The position numbers were made by a program, and so were the translations under genes. Below are positions 16,565 to 24,389 of a DNA stretch of 32,351 nucleotides, piece by piece. The notes under the pieces were generated by a model that had not been told where the DNA came from, did no database searches, and saw only the letters and a program-made list of their open reading frames with translations. This DNA is from Verrucomicrobiota bacterium. GTDB lineage: Bacteria; Verrucomicrobiota; Verrucomicrobiia; Opitutales; Opitutaceae. The DNA lies in the NCBI GenBank assembly GCA_003402695.1, contig QQNC01000009.1, forward strand, positions 1-32,351, written 5' to 3'. Within the stretch, counting starts at the first letter, position 1, and each line of letters opens with the position of its first letter.

Positions 16565-16593
16565 TTGCGTGAGCCATAGGCGTGTGCTAGTTC
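16565..16593 (+). promoter_or_regulatory. Candidate promoter of the Minf_1886-M16-DUF3445 operon
   Basis: TTGCGT (16565-16570), a 17-bp spacer and TAGTTC (16588-16593) lie 15 nt before the ATG at 16609. It would give a leader of fewer than 10 nt. Confidence 0.35.
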
Positions 16594-16608
16594 TCACTGA
16601 CACGCATC

Positions 16609-17058
16609 ATGCAAGACCCGGATTTTGCCGAGATAGTCGGACTCATCTGCAAGGAAGACCCCCGGTTCGACCGGAAAGCCTACGATTTCATCCGGCTTGG
16701 GCTCGATCATGCCGTCAAGGAACTCAAGAAGAAGGACACCGGCCGTGCCGCCCGTTCCCGCCACGTTTCCGGCCCGGAACTCCTTGAAGGCATTAGGATT
16801 TACGCATTGGACCAGTTTGGTCCGCTGGCCAAGACCGTGCTCAATTCCTGGGGTGTCAAACGTTGCACTGATTTCGGTGATATCGTATTTAACCTTATCG
16901 AATACAACGTTTTCAGCAAGACTGACAACGACCGCCGCGAGGATTTTACCGATATCTACACCTTCGATGAAGCCTTTGTGAAGCCCTTCCTGCCGACCCG
17001 TACCCGCAAGGGTCCCGTGGGTCCCACGGGCGCGGCCGAGGCCTTGGGGTCGGTCTAA
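16609..17058 (+). CDS. Minf_1886-family conserved protein
   Basis: A 149-residue soluble protein of the Minf_1886 family (a group largely confined to Planctomycetes and Verrucomicrobia; recognised from memory of its pattern). Features include the start DFAEIVGLICKEDPRF, a helical YDFIRLGLDHAVKELKK, HVSGPELLEGIRIYALDQFG, and GVKRCTDFGDIVFNLIEYN. The last 25 residues are basic and Gly/Pro-rich and look disordered. No catalytic motif is evident and the function is unknown. It is the first gene of a tight operon with an M16 peptidase (27-bp gap) and a DUF3445 protein, a context that may help assign it. Confidence 0.85.
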   Translation: MQDPDFAEIVGLICKEDPRFDRKAYDFIRLGLDHAVKELKKKDTGRAARSRHVSGPELLEGIRIYALDQFGPLAKTVLNSWGVKRCTDFGDIVFNLIEYNVFSKTDNDRREDFTDIYTFDEAFVKPFLPTRTRKGPVGPTGAAEALGSV

Positions 17059-17085
17059 GCCGGTCTGCTGAGCCTTTACCCGTCC

Positions 17086-19647
17086 ATGGCCACTTCCTTT
17101 TCCGCCGCTGCCGACTTGAGCTTGCTCGATCCATTCTGGCGCGAGCCGGCCGAACGCATCGTCCTGCCCAACGGCCTCACGCTGATTCTCAAGCCCGACC
17201 GTTCCGCGGCCCTGGCTTCCGTGCAGGTCTGGGTCAAGACCGGCAGCATCCACGAGGGTGGGAGTCTGGGCGCCGGCCTGTCCCATTACCTGGAGCACAT
17301 GCTTTTCAAGGGCACGACCCGCCGGGCCGGCCGCGAGATCTCGGCGACCGTGCAGGCCCACGGCGGCTACATCAACGCCTACACGACCTTCGACCGCACA
17401 ATTTACTACATCGACCTGCCCAGCGAGCACACCGCCGTCGCCATCGACCTGCTGGCGGATGTGGTGCTGAACTCCACGCTGCCCGCCGACGAGACCGCGA
17501 AGGAGAAGGATGTCATTTTGCGCGAGATCGCGATGACGAAGGACGACCCGGACAACCGGCTGTGGGACGCGCTTTTCTCGACCGCCTTCCGCGAGCACCC
17601 GTACCGTCAGCCGATTATCGGGCATCGCGACGTGTTTTCCGCCGTCACCCGCGAGGACCTGGTCAATTATTACCGCGCGCGCTATGTCCCGAACAACCTC
17701 GTGGTTGTGGTCGTGGGTGACATTGACCTCGCGGCCACCCGCGCCGCAGTCGAGCAGCATTTCGGGACCGCGCCCCGCGTGAAACTCGCCCCGGTGCTGG
17801 TCCCGTCCGAGCCGCGGCAGCTCGCCGCCCGGGCGGAACACCGGTTTGAGAAGGTCGAGACGACGCGCGCCGCGCTGGCCTGGCCGATTCCCGGGCTGAC
17901 GCACGATGACGCGCCGGTTCTCGACCTGCTCGCGATGGTGCTCGGCAGTGGCGACAGCTCGGTGCTGTGGCAGGATATTCGCGAGAAAACCGGCCTGGTC
18001 CACACGATCGACGCCTCCAGTTGGAATCCCGGCACGAGCGGCCTGTTCTGCATTTCATTCACCGCCGATGCCGACAAGCGCCTGCCGGCGACCGCGGCGA
18101 TCGCGAAGACCCTGGCGCGGTGCGGCACCCGCGGCTTCACCGCCGCCCAGCTCAAGAAAGCACTCCGCCAGCTCGTGGTGGGCGAGATCAACACCCGCAA
18201 GACCATGAGCGGCCAGGCCTCGCGCCTCGGCGCCGCCGAGGTCGTGGTGGGTGATCTCGACTACAGCCGCGCTTACTTCGAACGCATCCGCGCCATTACT
18301 CCGGCCGAACTGCGCCGGGTGCTGCGGGCTTATCTCACGCCTGCCCGGTTGACCTCCATTTCGCTCAACCCCACAGCGGCGGCGCCCGTGGCCGGGCCGG
18401 ACGCAGCGGCGGCCGGGAAGACGGCGGACTTTTCCGAGATCAGGCTGCCCAATGGTGCGCGCCTCCTGCTGCAGCCTGACCACCGGCTGCCCAACCTGCA
18501 CCTGCGCTTCATCATGCAGGGCGGCCCGATGTTCGAGGAGGCGGGCAAGCGCGGCGCCACATCGCTGCTGGCGACGATGCTCACGAAGGACACCCGCCAT
18601 CGCAGCTCGGCCGAGGTCGCCGAGTTTATCGAGGAAGTGGGCGGTTCGTTTTATCCCTTCTCCGGCAACAATTCCCTCGGACTCGCGATCGAAGTGCTGC
18701 CGCCCGATGCGGCCCGCGCCCTCGCCGTGCTGGAGGAGGCCGTCTGTTCGTCCGCCTTCAAGGCTGTCACCTTCGCCCTCGAGCGCGACGCTCAGGTCGC
18801 CGCGCTGCAGGAGGACGCCGATGATGTGGTCACCTTCGCCCGGAAGCTCGCCCGCAAGAAATTCTTCGGCCCGCATCCGCTCGGGATTGATGCGTTGGGA
18901 GACGAGGCCGGGGTCAAGGCCCTCAAGCCCGCCGATCTCGTGGCGCTGCACCGCCGGCTCTGTGTCGGCCCCAATGTCGTCCTCGCCGTCGCCGGTGATT
19001 TCGACCCGCGCAAGCTCGTCCCGAAGCTCAAGACCTTTCTGGCCAAGCTGCCCTCGAACGCCGCCCCGATCGCGCCCAAGCAATCGGGCGGTCCGGCGGC
19101 GGCCAGCGACCTCGTTGAAAAGCAGCCGCGCGAGCAGGCGGTCGTGCTGCAGGCGTTTCCGGGTCCGCGCGCGCAGGGCGATGATTTTTATGTTGGCGAG
19201 ATGGCGGATGAATTGTTCAGCGGCATGGCGTCGCGGCTCTTTGAACGGGTCCGCGAGGAAAAGGGCCTGGCGTATTTCATCCGCTCGGGCCGCGTCCTCG
19301 GCCTCGACACCGGCATGTTCTATTTTTTCGCCGGCACGCAGCCCGGCCGCGAGGCCGAGGTGCTGGCGGAGATTGACGCGGAAATCGCCCGCGTCACCGC
19401 CGGCGGGGTGGAACCCGCCGAACTCGCCCGCTGCCAGGCGCGGCTGAAGGCGGCGTGCCGCCAGGGACTGCAGACCAACTCGGCCCGCGCCATGCAGGCC
19501 GGGATCAACGCGCTGCAGGGCCAGCCGATCAACGACTGGAAGAACTACGACCCGCGGATCGACGCCGTCACCATCGGCGACCTCGCGAAGTTTGCGCAGC
19601 GTTATTTCCAGCGCGCCCGGCGCACGCAGCTGGTGGTCCGGCCGTGA
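17086..19647 (+). CDS. M16-family zinc metallopeptidase, fused two-half form
   Basis: An 853-residue pitrilysin/M16 peptidase made of two tandem halves. The N-terminal half carries the inverted zinc motif HxxEH as His67-Tyr-Leu-Glu70-His71 in LSHYLEHMLFKGT, with the second Glu ligand in DVILREIAMTKDDPDNRLW near residue 148. The C-terminal half (about 440-853) repeats the fold without the HxxEH motif, as expected for a non-catalytic half, and has the substrate-side SRLFERVREEKGLAY pattern. No clear signal peptide is seen, so it is probably cytoplasmic, although many M16 proteins are exported. It overlaps the next gene by 4 bp (GTGA), so translation is coupled. Confidence 0.94.
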   Translation: MATSFSAAADLSLLDPFWREPAERIVLPNGLTLILKPDRSAALASVQVWVKTGSIHEGGSLGAGLSHYLEHMLFKGTTRRAGREISATVQAHGGYINAYTTFDRTIYYIDLPSEHTAVAIDLLADVVLNSTLPADETAKEKDVILREIAMTKDDPDNRLWDALFSTAFREHPYRQPIIGHRDVFSAVTREDLVNYYRARYVPNNLVVVVVGDIDLAATRAAVEQHFGTAPRVKLAPVLVPSEPRQLAARAEHRFEKVETTRAALAWPIPGLTHDDAPVLDLLAMVLGSGDSSVLWQDIREKTGLVHTIDASSWNPGTSGLFCISFTADADKRLPATAAIAKTLARCGTRGFTAAQLKKALRQLVVGEINTRKTMSGQASRLGAAEVVVGDLDYSRAYFERIRAITPAELRRVLRAYLTPARLTSISLNPTAAAPVAGPDAAAAGKTADFSEIRLPNGARLLLQPDHRLPNLHLRFIMQGGPMFEEAGKRGATSLLATMLTKDTRHRSSAEVAEFIEEVGGSFYPFSGNNSLGLAIEVLPPDAARALAVLEEAVCSSAFKAVTFALERDAQVAALQEDADDVVTFARKLARKKFFGPHPLGIDALGDEAGVKALKPADLVALHRRLCVGPNVVLAVAGDFDPRKLVPKLKTFLAKLPSNAAPIAPKQSGGPAAASDLVEKQPREQAVVLQAFPGPRAQGDDFYVGEMADELFSGMASRLFERVREEKGLAYFIRSGRVLGLDTGMFYFFAGTQPGREAEVLAEIDAEIARVTAGGVEPAELARCQARLKAACRQGLQTNSARAMQAGINALQGQPINDWKNYDPRIDAVTIGDLAKFAQRYFQRARRTQLVVRP

Positions 19648-20429
19648 CGTCGCTGGCCGAGCTGTTCCCGTCCGGCGACTACCGGTTTCATCTCACGCTG
19701 CGGCGGGGAGAACCGGGGGAGTTCTTCCAGGCTCGCGCTGGTTCGGGCCGGGTTCTCGCCGAGCGGGCGAAATGGCTGGCGGAAACCCCCGCGCGCTATG
19801 CGGCCTTGCTACCCGAGGGTGAGACGCTGCTCGCCGAGGTGGCTGAGTTGGGAGCCAAGGACTGGGGACTGCCGCGCACGAGCTCAGTGCACGGACTGGG
19901 CGCGGTGTTGGAGCCGGATTTTCTGCTGCTCTCGCCCGATGCCACCGGGGCGTTTCGCCTGCGTGGCGGGGCGCTGTGTTTTCCGACGGGCTGGGCGCTG
20001 GAGGAGAAGCTCGGGCATACGCTCGACTTCATCCATGGCGTCGTGCCGGGGCTGAATCCGGCGCTGGCATCGCCGATCCAGCAATTTCTGACGAGGCTGA
20101 AGCCGGGGGTCGCGTTTCTACGCGACAACTGGGGCTTGGTGGCCAACGCCGAGTTGAATCAGCATCCGGCACGCGCGCTGGCGCCGCCGGTGTTGCCGGT
20201 GGCGCTGGACCGCTTGTGGCTGCGCGTGGAGCACCAGGCGCTGGTGGCGCTGCCGCAAACGGGTGGGGTGTTGTTTGGCATCCGCCTCGCGCTGCACCGG
20301 CTCGACCAGGTCGCACTCGATCCCGCGGCGCGGGCCGGTTTGAAACAGGCGCTGGGGAGCATGCCGGCGGAGGTGGCGGCCTACAAACGGCTCGACGCGG
20401 TGCGAGCGGCGGTGGTGGGGATGTTGTAG
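19644..20429 (+). CDS. DUF3445 / haem-dependent oxidative N-demethylase-like protein
   Basis: A 261-residue protein of the DUF3445 family, which includes subunits of haem-dependent oxidative N-demethylases. Supporting stretches include LRRGEPGEFFQ, GAVLEPDFLLLSP, ALCFPTGWALEEKLG, HTLDFIHGVVPGLN and LWLRVEHQALVALPQTGGVLFGIR. The His in the IHGVVPGLN and EHQALVALP segments is typical of the family. The ORF track extends it to 19455 within the M16 gene, but the GTG at 19644, overlapping the M16 stop as GTGA, is the natural start. Its substrate cannot be told. No companion NAD/flavin reductase gene lies nearby. Confidence 0.85.
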   Translation: MTSLAELFPSGDYRFHLTLRRGEPGEFFQARAGSGRVLAERAKWLAETPARYAALLPEGETLLAEVAELGAKDWGLPRTSSVHGLGAVLEPDFLLLSPDATGAFRLRGGALCFPTGWALEEKLGHTLDFIHGVVPGLNPALASPIQQFLTRLKPGVAFLRDNWGLVANAELNQHPARALAPPVLPVALDRLWLRVEHQALVALPQTGGVLFGIRLALHRLDQVALDPAARAGLKQALGSMPAEVAAYKRLDAVRAAVVGML

Positions 20430-20504
20430 GGCGGGATTGCTGGTCCCGTCTCGAAGGCCACGCATCTGCTTGCAGTTATCCTGTCTCGCCGCCGCCCGAT
20501 GAAC

Positions 20505-20610
20505 TCACGCAGAGATGCAAAGACGCGGAGAGATCTGAATGTTGGCCGGATCGGAACTTGGCCTTTCCTTGGCATGTTCCCGCCTCTGCGCTTCCGCGTA
20601 TCTGCGTGAA
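20505..20610. repeat. Imperfect palindrome, CACGCAGA-type intergenic repeat
   Basis: Left arm CACGCAGAGATGCAAAGACG and the reverse complement of the right arm, CACGCAGATACGCGGAAGCG, match at about two thirds of positions over 25 bases, with about 50 bases between. It sits between the convergent DUF3445 and nadK genes and resembles the elements at 23187 and 26165 in its GCGGAAACGC-like text. The rest of the gap holds a smaller GGGCGGGA/TCCCGTC hairpin just after the DUF3445 stop codon. Confidence 0.65.
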
Positions 20611-20638
20611 CTGCTCTGTCCCAACTCCACCTCGATTA

Positions 20639-21487
20639 TCAGACCGATTTTTGCCCATCCGCGACGCCGCCATTCCACTTGAGCTTCGTGCGGACGACGG
20701 CGAAGTGGGAGTAGTCGGAGCGCTGGACCAGTGAGAGCTTGAGCTTCGAGATGGAAATTTCGACGGGCGAACCGATGCCCACCTGCAGGTTGCGCTGGCC
20801 GTCGAGGGCGACGAGGAGCTTCGAGTCGTCGGAGCGGTTGAACACGCGCAACCGGACATTCTGGCGGAAGATGATCGTGCGGTTGCTCAGCGTGTGCGGG
20901 CAGATCGGCGTCATCGCGACCACCTCCGCGCTCGGGTGCACCAGCGGTCCGCCGGCGGAAAGATTGTAGGCGGTCGAGCCGGTGGGCGTGGAGAAGATCA
21001 GGCCGTCGCAGTAGTAGTCGGTGACGAGCTCGCCGTCGGCGACGACCTCGAGCCGCACCAGGCGTGAGTTGACCTCGTTTTTCACGAGCACGTCATTCAG
21101 TGCGAGGCCGCGTTTGCCGGAGCCGGTCGAGCAGTCCAGCATCGAGCGCTGGGCGATCTTGTAGGCGCCGCTGAGCACGTCGCCGAAATGCGCGCGGGCC
21201 TCGTCGGCGGAAAACGTGGTGAGAAAACCGAGGCTGCCGCGGTTGACGCCGATGATCGGCACCTGTTCGCGGGCCGCCTCATGGGCGACCCCGAGGAGGG
21301 TGCCGTCGCCGCCGATGACGCAGCAGGCGTCCACGCCGCGCAGGAAGCCGCGGGCCAGCGTCAGCCGGGTGGTTAGCTTGAGCTTCACGCCGGACGGTTT
21401 GGCGACCGCCATCAGCGTGCGCGCCAGATCCAGGGCGCCGGGTTTGTCGTCGTTGACGACAAAGGCGAGTTTGCGGATGGGCTTCAT
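20639..21487 (-). CDS. nadK: NAD kinase
   Basis: A 282-residue NAD kinase that makes NADP from NAD. The catalytic GGDGTLLG motif lies at residues 59-66. GVNRGSLGFLT, LALNDVLVKN and the NAD-binding STPTGSTAYNLSAGGPLVHP follow. The C terminus is the beta-sandwich with FRQNVRLRVFNRSDD. The ORF track extends upstream to 21577; the ATG at 21487 is preferred because MKPIRKLAFVVNDDK is the normal start of the family. It lies downstream of tlyA on the same strand, a pairing also seen in Bacillus and actinobacteria. Confidence 0.96.
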   Translation of the reverse strand: MKPIRKLAFVVNDDKPGALDLARTLMAVAKPSGVKLKLTTRLTLARGFLRGVDACCVIGGDGTLLGVAHEAAREQVPIIGVNRGSLGFLTTFSADEARAHFGDVLSGAYKIAQRSMLDCSTGSGKRGLALNDVLVKNEVNSRLVRLEVVADGELVTDYYCDGLIFSTPTGSTAYNLSAGGPLVHPSAEVVAMTPICPHTLSNRTIIFRQNVRLRVFNRSDDSKLLVALDGQRNLQVGIGSPVEISISKLKLSLVQRSDYSHFAVVRTKLKWNGGVADGQKSV

Positions 21488-21553
21488 GGGCAAGGAGAGG
21501 ATTTTCGCCGGTTTGCGCAGTGGCGCCAGTTCATTCTGTCCAAGTTCGATCCA

Positions 21554-21639
21554 TTTTACAGGAGGTAACCGAGGCAACCCGGGAGGTGTTTTTTAAATTC
21601 AGGTTCCGCCCTCGGTTCTCTCCGTTTCTTCCTGTAAAG
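21554..21639. repeat. TTTACAGGAGG inverted-repeat element between tlyA and nadK
   Basis: The left end TTTTACAGGAGGTAACCGAGG is mirrored by the right end CTCGGTTCTCTCCGTTTCTTCCTGTAAAG. Outer arms TTTACAGG/CCTGTAAA are perfect, and inner CCGAGG/CCTCGG also pair. The 11-mer TTTACAGGAGG recurs at 7312-7322 before rpmI. It separates two cotranscribed genes and may form a long hairpin in their mRNA. Confidence 0.65.
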
Positions 21640-21642
21640 CTG

Positions 21643-22386
21643 TCAGGTCTTCTTCAATCCCAGCAGGAACTCGCGGTTGCCGTCGGCGCCGGTGATGGGG
21701 GAGTCCATGGTGCCGATCAACTGAGCCCCGGCCAGGCCGACGGCGAAATCACGGACCTTGGCGAGCGTGGCTTGCTGTACCGCGGGGTCGCGGATCACCC
21801 CGCGGCCCTTGTCCGCCTCGGCTTTGCCCGCCTCGAACTGTGGCTTCACGAGGGCGACCAGCGTGCCGCCGGAGCGCAGGCATGGCCAGACGGCGGGCAG
21901 GACCGACGTCAGCGAGATGAACGACAGGTCCATCACGACGAGGTCGAACTCGCGGCGGGGCAGGTCGGTGGGCAAGAGATGGCGGGCGTTGATTTTCTCG
22001 AGATTGGTCACGCGCGGGTCGGCGCGAAGCTTGGCGTGCAGCTGGGCGCGTCCGACGTCCACGCACACGACATCCGCGGCGCCGGCCTGCAGGACGCAGT
22101 CGGTGAATCCGCCGGTGGAGGCGCCGACATCGAGCACGTGTGCTCCGGTCACATTGAGGGCGAAGGTTGCGAGGGCGGCGGAGAGTTTTTCCCCGCCGCG
22201 GCTGACGAAGCGCGGCGGCTGCTCGACGGTCAGGTCGTAGTCCGCCGGGAAATCCTTGCCGGGCTTGTCGAGCCGTGCCGTGCCGTGGAGTACGCGGCCG
22301 GCCATGATGAGGGCCTTGGCCTGGGCGCGCGTCGCGGCGAGGCCGCGCGCGACCAGCAGCTCATCGAGGCGGATTTTGGCGGGCAT
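21643..22386 (-). CDS. tlyA: TlyA-family rRNA 2'-O-methyltransferase
   Basis: A 247-residue TlyA protein. An N-terminal S4 RNA-binding domain (about 4-60, [20 protein letters not shown]) is followed by an FtsJ-like methyltransferase domain with the SAM motif [19 protein letters not shown] (from residue 85). The K-D-K-E catalytic tetrad of FtsJ-type enzymes is present as Lys67, Asp153 (MDLSFIS), Lys181 (VKPQFEAG) and Glu239. Family members methylate ribose on 16S and 23S rRNA; older annotations call them hemolysin A. Start [11 protein letters not shown] fits the family. It is followed by nadK. Confidence 0.95.
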   Translation of the reverse strand: MPAKIRLDELLVARGLAATRAQAKALIMAGRVLHGTARLDKPGKDFPADYDLTVEQPPRFVSRGGEKLSAALATFALNVTGAHVLDVGASTGGFTDCVLQAGAADVVCVDVGRAQLHAKLRADPRVTNLEKINARHLLPTDLPRREFDLVVMDLSFISLTSVLPAVWPCLRSGGTLVALVKPQFEAGKAEADKGRGVIRDPAVQQATLAKVRDFAVGLAGAQLIGTMDSPITGADGNREFLLGLKKT

Positions 22387-22394
22387 GGTTGGGA

Positions 22395-22483
22395 TTCAGC
22401 GAGTGGAACGCATTGCCCTCAATGCGTTGGATGGGAGATGGGTCGTAAAGCGAATTGGGGGCAATGCGCTCCACCTTGCTGAA
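22395..22483. repeat. Long imperfect hairpin between SGNH gene and tlyA
   Basis: Left arm 22395-22423 (TTCAGCGAGTGGAACGCATT...) and right arm 22454-22483 pair over 29-30 bases with one indel and a few mismatches. The arms contain GGAACGCATTGCC and its mirror GGCAATGCGCTCC. It lies between two minus-strand genes, starting only 9 bases upstream of the tlyA ATG and 10 bases downstream of the SGNH stop codon. Confidence 0.75.
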
Positions 22484-22492
22484 GGTTCACCC

Positions 22493-23140
22493 TCACATCG
22501 CCACCCCAACCGCCTTGAGGAAGGCGCGGGCGAGGATGGCGTGGCCGATGTTGTTGGGATGTACGCGGTCCCAGGCCAGGTTGTTGGCGTGCATGTGCTG
22601 CAGCGCGCCGTTGAACGCAGCCTGGGTGTCAATGAACAGCGCCTGGTGCTTGGCGGCGGTCTGTTTGACGATGGCGCCGTACTCATCCATCCGGGCGCGC
22701 ATGGCGTCGGCGGGGTTGGGCTCGATGTAGAACGGCGACATCAGGACGAGGCCCTTCACCTTGGACTTGGTCGTGGCGACGAGCTCGTCGAGCGTCGTGG
22801 CATACACTGCAGGAGAGACGTGGATCTCCGTCTGGCGCGGGAGGTCGAACTGCCGCCAGACGTCGTTGACCCCAATCATGATGACGAGCCAGTCGGGCTT
22901 CAGGGCGACGACGTCGGTCTGCCAGCGGGCCTTGAGGTCGAGGACGGTGTTGCCGGATGAGCCCATGTTGACCACACGGATGGCGCCTGCCGGGTTGATC
23001 GCGGCGAGCAGACCCTCGACGATCGCGACATAGCCCTTGCCCAGGGCGCCGAAGAGGCCCTCGCCGACGGGGCGGGCGCGTTCGCAGTCCGTAATCGAGT
23101 CGCCGATGAAGACGAGTTTGCTGTGCGGGGCGATTTTCAT
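22493..23140 (-). CDS. SGNH/GDSL hydrolase
   Basis: A 215-residue SGNH-fold esterase/lipase-like hydrolase. All blocks are visible: GDSITD with catalytic Ser15 (block I), GSSGNT with the oxyanion Gly/Asn (block II, about 60-65), GVND (block III, 90-93), and DRVHPN with Asp191 and His194 (block V). Family members deacylate sugars, lipids or peptidoglycan; the substrate cannot be told. The ORF track starts at 23176, but the ATG at 23140 gives a normal N terminus just before the first strand and has a well-placed upstream promoter. No signal peptide is seen, so it is probably cytoplasmic. Confidence 0.92.
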   Translation of the reverse strand: MKIAPHSKLVFIGDSITDCERARPVGEGLFGALGKGYVAIVEGLLAAINPAGAIRVVNMGSSGNTVLDLKARWQTDVVALKPDWLVIMIGVNDVWRQFDLPRQTEIHVSPAVYATTLDELVATTKSKVKGLVLMSPFYIEPNPADAMRARMDEYGAIVKQTAAKHQALFIDTQAAFNGALQHMHANNLAWDRVHPNNIGHAILARAFLKAVGVAM

Positions 23141-23148
23141 CGCGGCCG

Positions 23149-23176
23149 AGCGTAGGGAGCAGGCGGCTGCGAACAA
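23149..23176 (-). promoter_or_regulatory. Candidate SGNH-hydrolase promoter, probably leaderless
   Basis: On the minus strand TTGTTC (23171-23176), a 16-bp spacer and TACGCT (23149-23154) stand 8 nt before the ATG at 23140. Spacer and distance are identical to the sod promoter candidate. It supports 23140 over 23176 as the start. Confidence 0.45.
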
Positions 23177-23186
23177 CGGAATTTAT

Positions 23187-23272
23187 CGCGGAAACGCGGC
23201 GGGGCGGAGACGCGGAATCAGAATCCTGATCGAGGGTTTGTTTCCCTCACTCCGCTCCTCCGCGTTTCCGCG
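23187..23272. repeat. CGCGGAAACGCGG palindromic repeat, divergent promoter region
   Basis: Arms 23187-23208 (CGCGGAAACGCGGCGGGGCG..) and 23251-23272 are complementary at 20 of 22 positions, enclosing about 42 bases. The same left-arm text recurs at 26165. It lies between the divergent SGNH and binding-protein genes, so it separates their promoters. Confidence 0.8.
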
Positions 23273-23285
23273 CTACGGTTTGGGG

Positions 23286-23315
23286 TTGGCGGACTTGCCT
23301 GGCGCGCCCTAGCTA
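23286..23315 (+). promoter_or_regulatory. Candidate promoter of the binding-protein gene
   Basis: TTGGCG (23286-23291), an 18-bp spacer and TAGCTA (23310-23315) end 5 nt before the ATG at 23321. The transcript would have essentially no leader. Confidence 0.35.
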
Positions 23316-23320
23316 CTCTC

Positions 23321-24298
23321 ATGCGTTTACCCCATCGCTTGGTCATTATTGCCCTGATGCTAGGTGTTTCGTTGCCGTTGCTGCGCGCGGCCGAGCGGGC
23401 CTACACCATCGCGGTGATCCCCATGGGGACGACGCATGAGTATTGGAAGATGATCCACGCGGGCGCGCTCAAGGCGCAGGCGGAGCTGAAGGCGCAGGGC
23501 ACCGAGGTGGAACTCATCTGGAAGGGGCCGCTGCGCGAGGATGATCGCGACCAACAGGTGCAGGTCGTGGAGAATTTCATCGGCCGGCGGGTGAGCGGCA
23601 TGGTGCTCGCGCCGCTGGATCACCGCGCGTTGGTGGCGCCAGTCGAACAGGCGGCGAAGGCGGGCATCCCGGTGGCCATCGTGGACTCGGGCTTGGATTC
23701 CAAGGCGCAGGTCAGCTTTATCGCCACGGACAACTACAAGGGGGGCCAGCTGGCCGCCGACCGGCTCGGCGAGCTGCTGCACGGGCAGGGCAATGTCATC
23801 CTGCTCCGCGTGCAGGTGGGTTCCGGCAGCTGCGAAGCGCGCGAGGCGGGCTTCCTCGCCGAGCTCGCGGCGAAATTTCCCGGGATCAAGGTGATCTCGT
23901 CCAACCAGCACGGCGGCGCCACGCGCGACACGGCCATGGCGGCGTCACAGAACCTGCTCAACCGCTACGGCGCGCAGGTGAACGGCATCTTCACTCCCAA
24001 CGAGTCCACGCAGGCCGGCATGCTGTTGGCGCTAAGCAACGCCGGCCTCGGCGGCGGCAAGGTGAAGCTCGTGGGCTTCGCCAACAGCGCGTCCTTCAAC
24101 GACGCCTTCAAGCGCAACGACCTTCAGGGCATGATCCTCCAGGACCCGGTGAAGATGGGCTACCTTGGCGTGAAGACGATCGTGCAGGTCCTGCGCGGCG
24201 AGCCGGTCCCGCCCGTGGTGGACACCGGCGTTTACCTCGCGACGGCGGAAAATCTCACCGACCCGAAGATCGCGGGCTTGATGGCGTTGCCGAAGTGA
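23321..24298 (+). CDS. Sugar-type periplasmic binding protein (RbsB-like), orphan
   Basis: A 325-residue type I periplasmic binding protein of the ribose/galactose group. A Sec signal peptide (about 1-23, LVIIALMLGVSLPLL then RAAE) precedes the first lobe (YTIAVIPMGTTHEYWKMIHAGA). Typical motifs include VSGMVLAPLDHRALVAPVEQA, GIPVAIVDSGL, FIATDNYKGGQLAADRL, GIFTPNESTQAGML and the C-terminal VKMGYLGVKTIVQVLRGE. It should capture a sugar or related small molecule in the periplasm. No ABC permease or ATPase gene is next to it, so it may serve a transporter encoded elsewhere or act as a sensor. The nearby PhyH and AraC genes may share its regulation. Confidence 0.92.
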   Translation: MRLPHRLVIIALMLGVSLPLLRAAERAYTIAVIPMGTTHEYWKMIHAGALKAQAELKAQGTEVELIWKGPLREDDRDQQVQVVENFIGRRVSGMVLAPLDHRALVAPVEQAAKAGIPVAIVDSGLDSKAQVSFIATDNYKGGQLAADRLGELLHGQGNVILLRVQVGSGSCEAREAGFLAELAAKFPGIKVISSNQHGGATRDTAMAASQNLLNRYGAQVNGIFTPNESTQAGMLLALSNAGLGGGKVKLVGFANSASFNDAFKRNDLQGMILQDPVKMGYLGVKTIVQVLRGEPVPPVVDTGVYLATAENLTDPKIAGLMALPK

Positions 24299-24299
24299 C

Positions 24300-24376
24300 G
24301 GGCACAAGTGCCCGGCAACGTAGGTCGGGGTTTATCGCCGATAATTTCTCCGGAGTATCGGGCGTAAAGCCCGACC
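24300..24376. repeat. Two adjacent hairpins between convergent genes
   Basis: GGGCAC-AA-GTGCCC (24300-24313) is perfect and begins 1 base after the binding-protein stop codon. It is followed by arms 24323-24343 (GGTCGGGGTTTATCGCCGAT..) and 24356-24376, which match at about 17 of 21 positions. There is no T-tract, so intrinsic termination is uncertain. It sits just before the convergent PhyH stop codon. Confidence 0.7.
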
Positions 24377-24389
24377 GACGGGAACCGCC

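Noticed and set aside
16594-18003. 469-residue minus-strand ORF opposite Minf_1886 and M16 genes
   Set aside because: Shadow; the zinc motif HYLEH and the family patterns are on the plus strand.
19976-20734. 252-residue plus-strand ORF overlapping the DUF3445 gene and nadK
   Set aside because: Gly/Ala/Arg-rich low-complexity translation of another frame that runs through a palindromic repeat.
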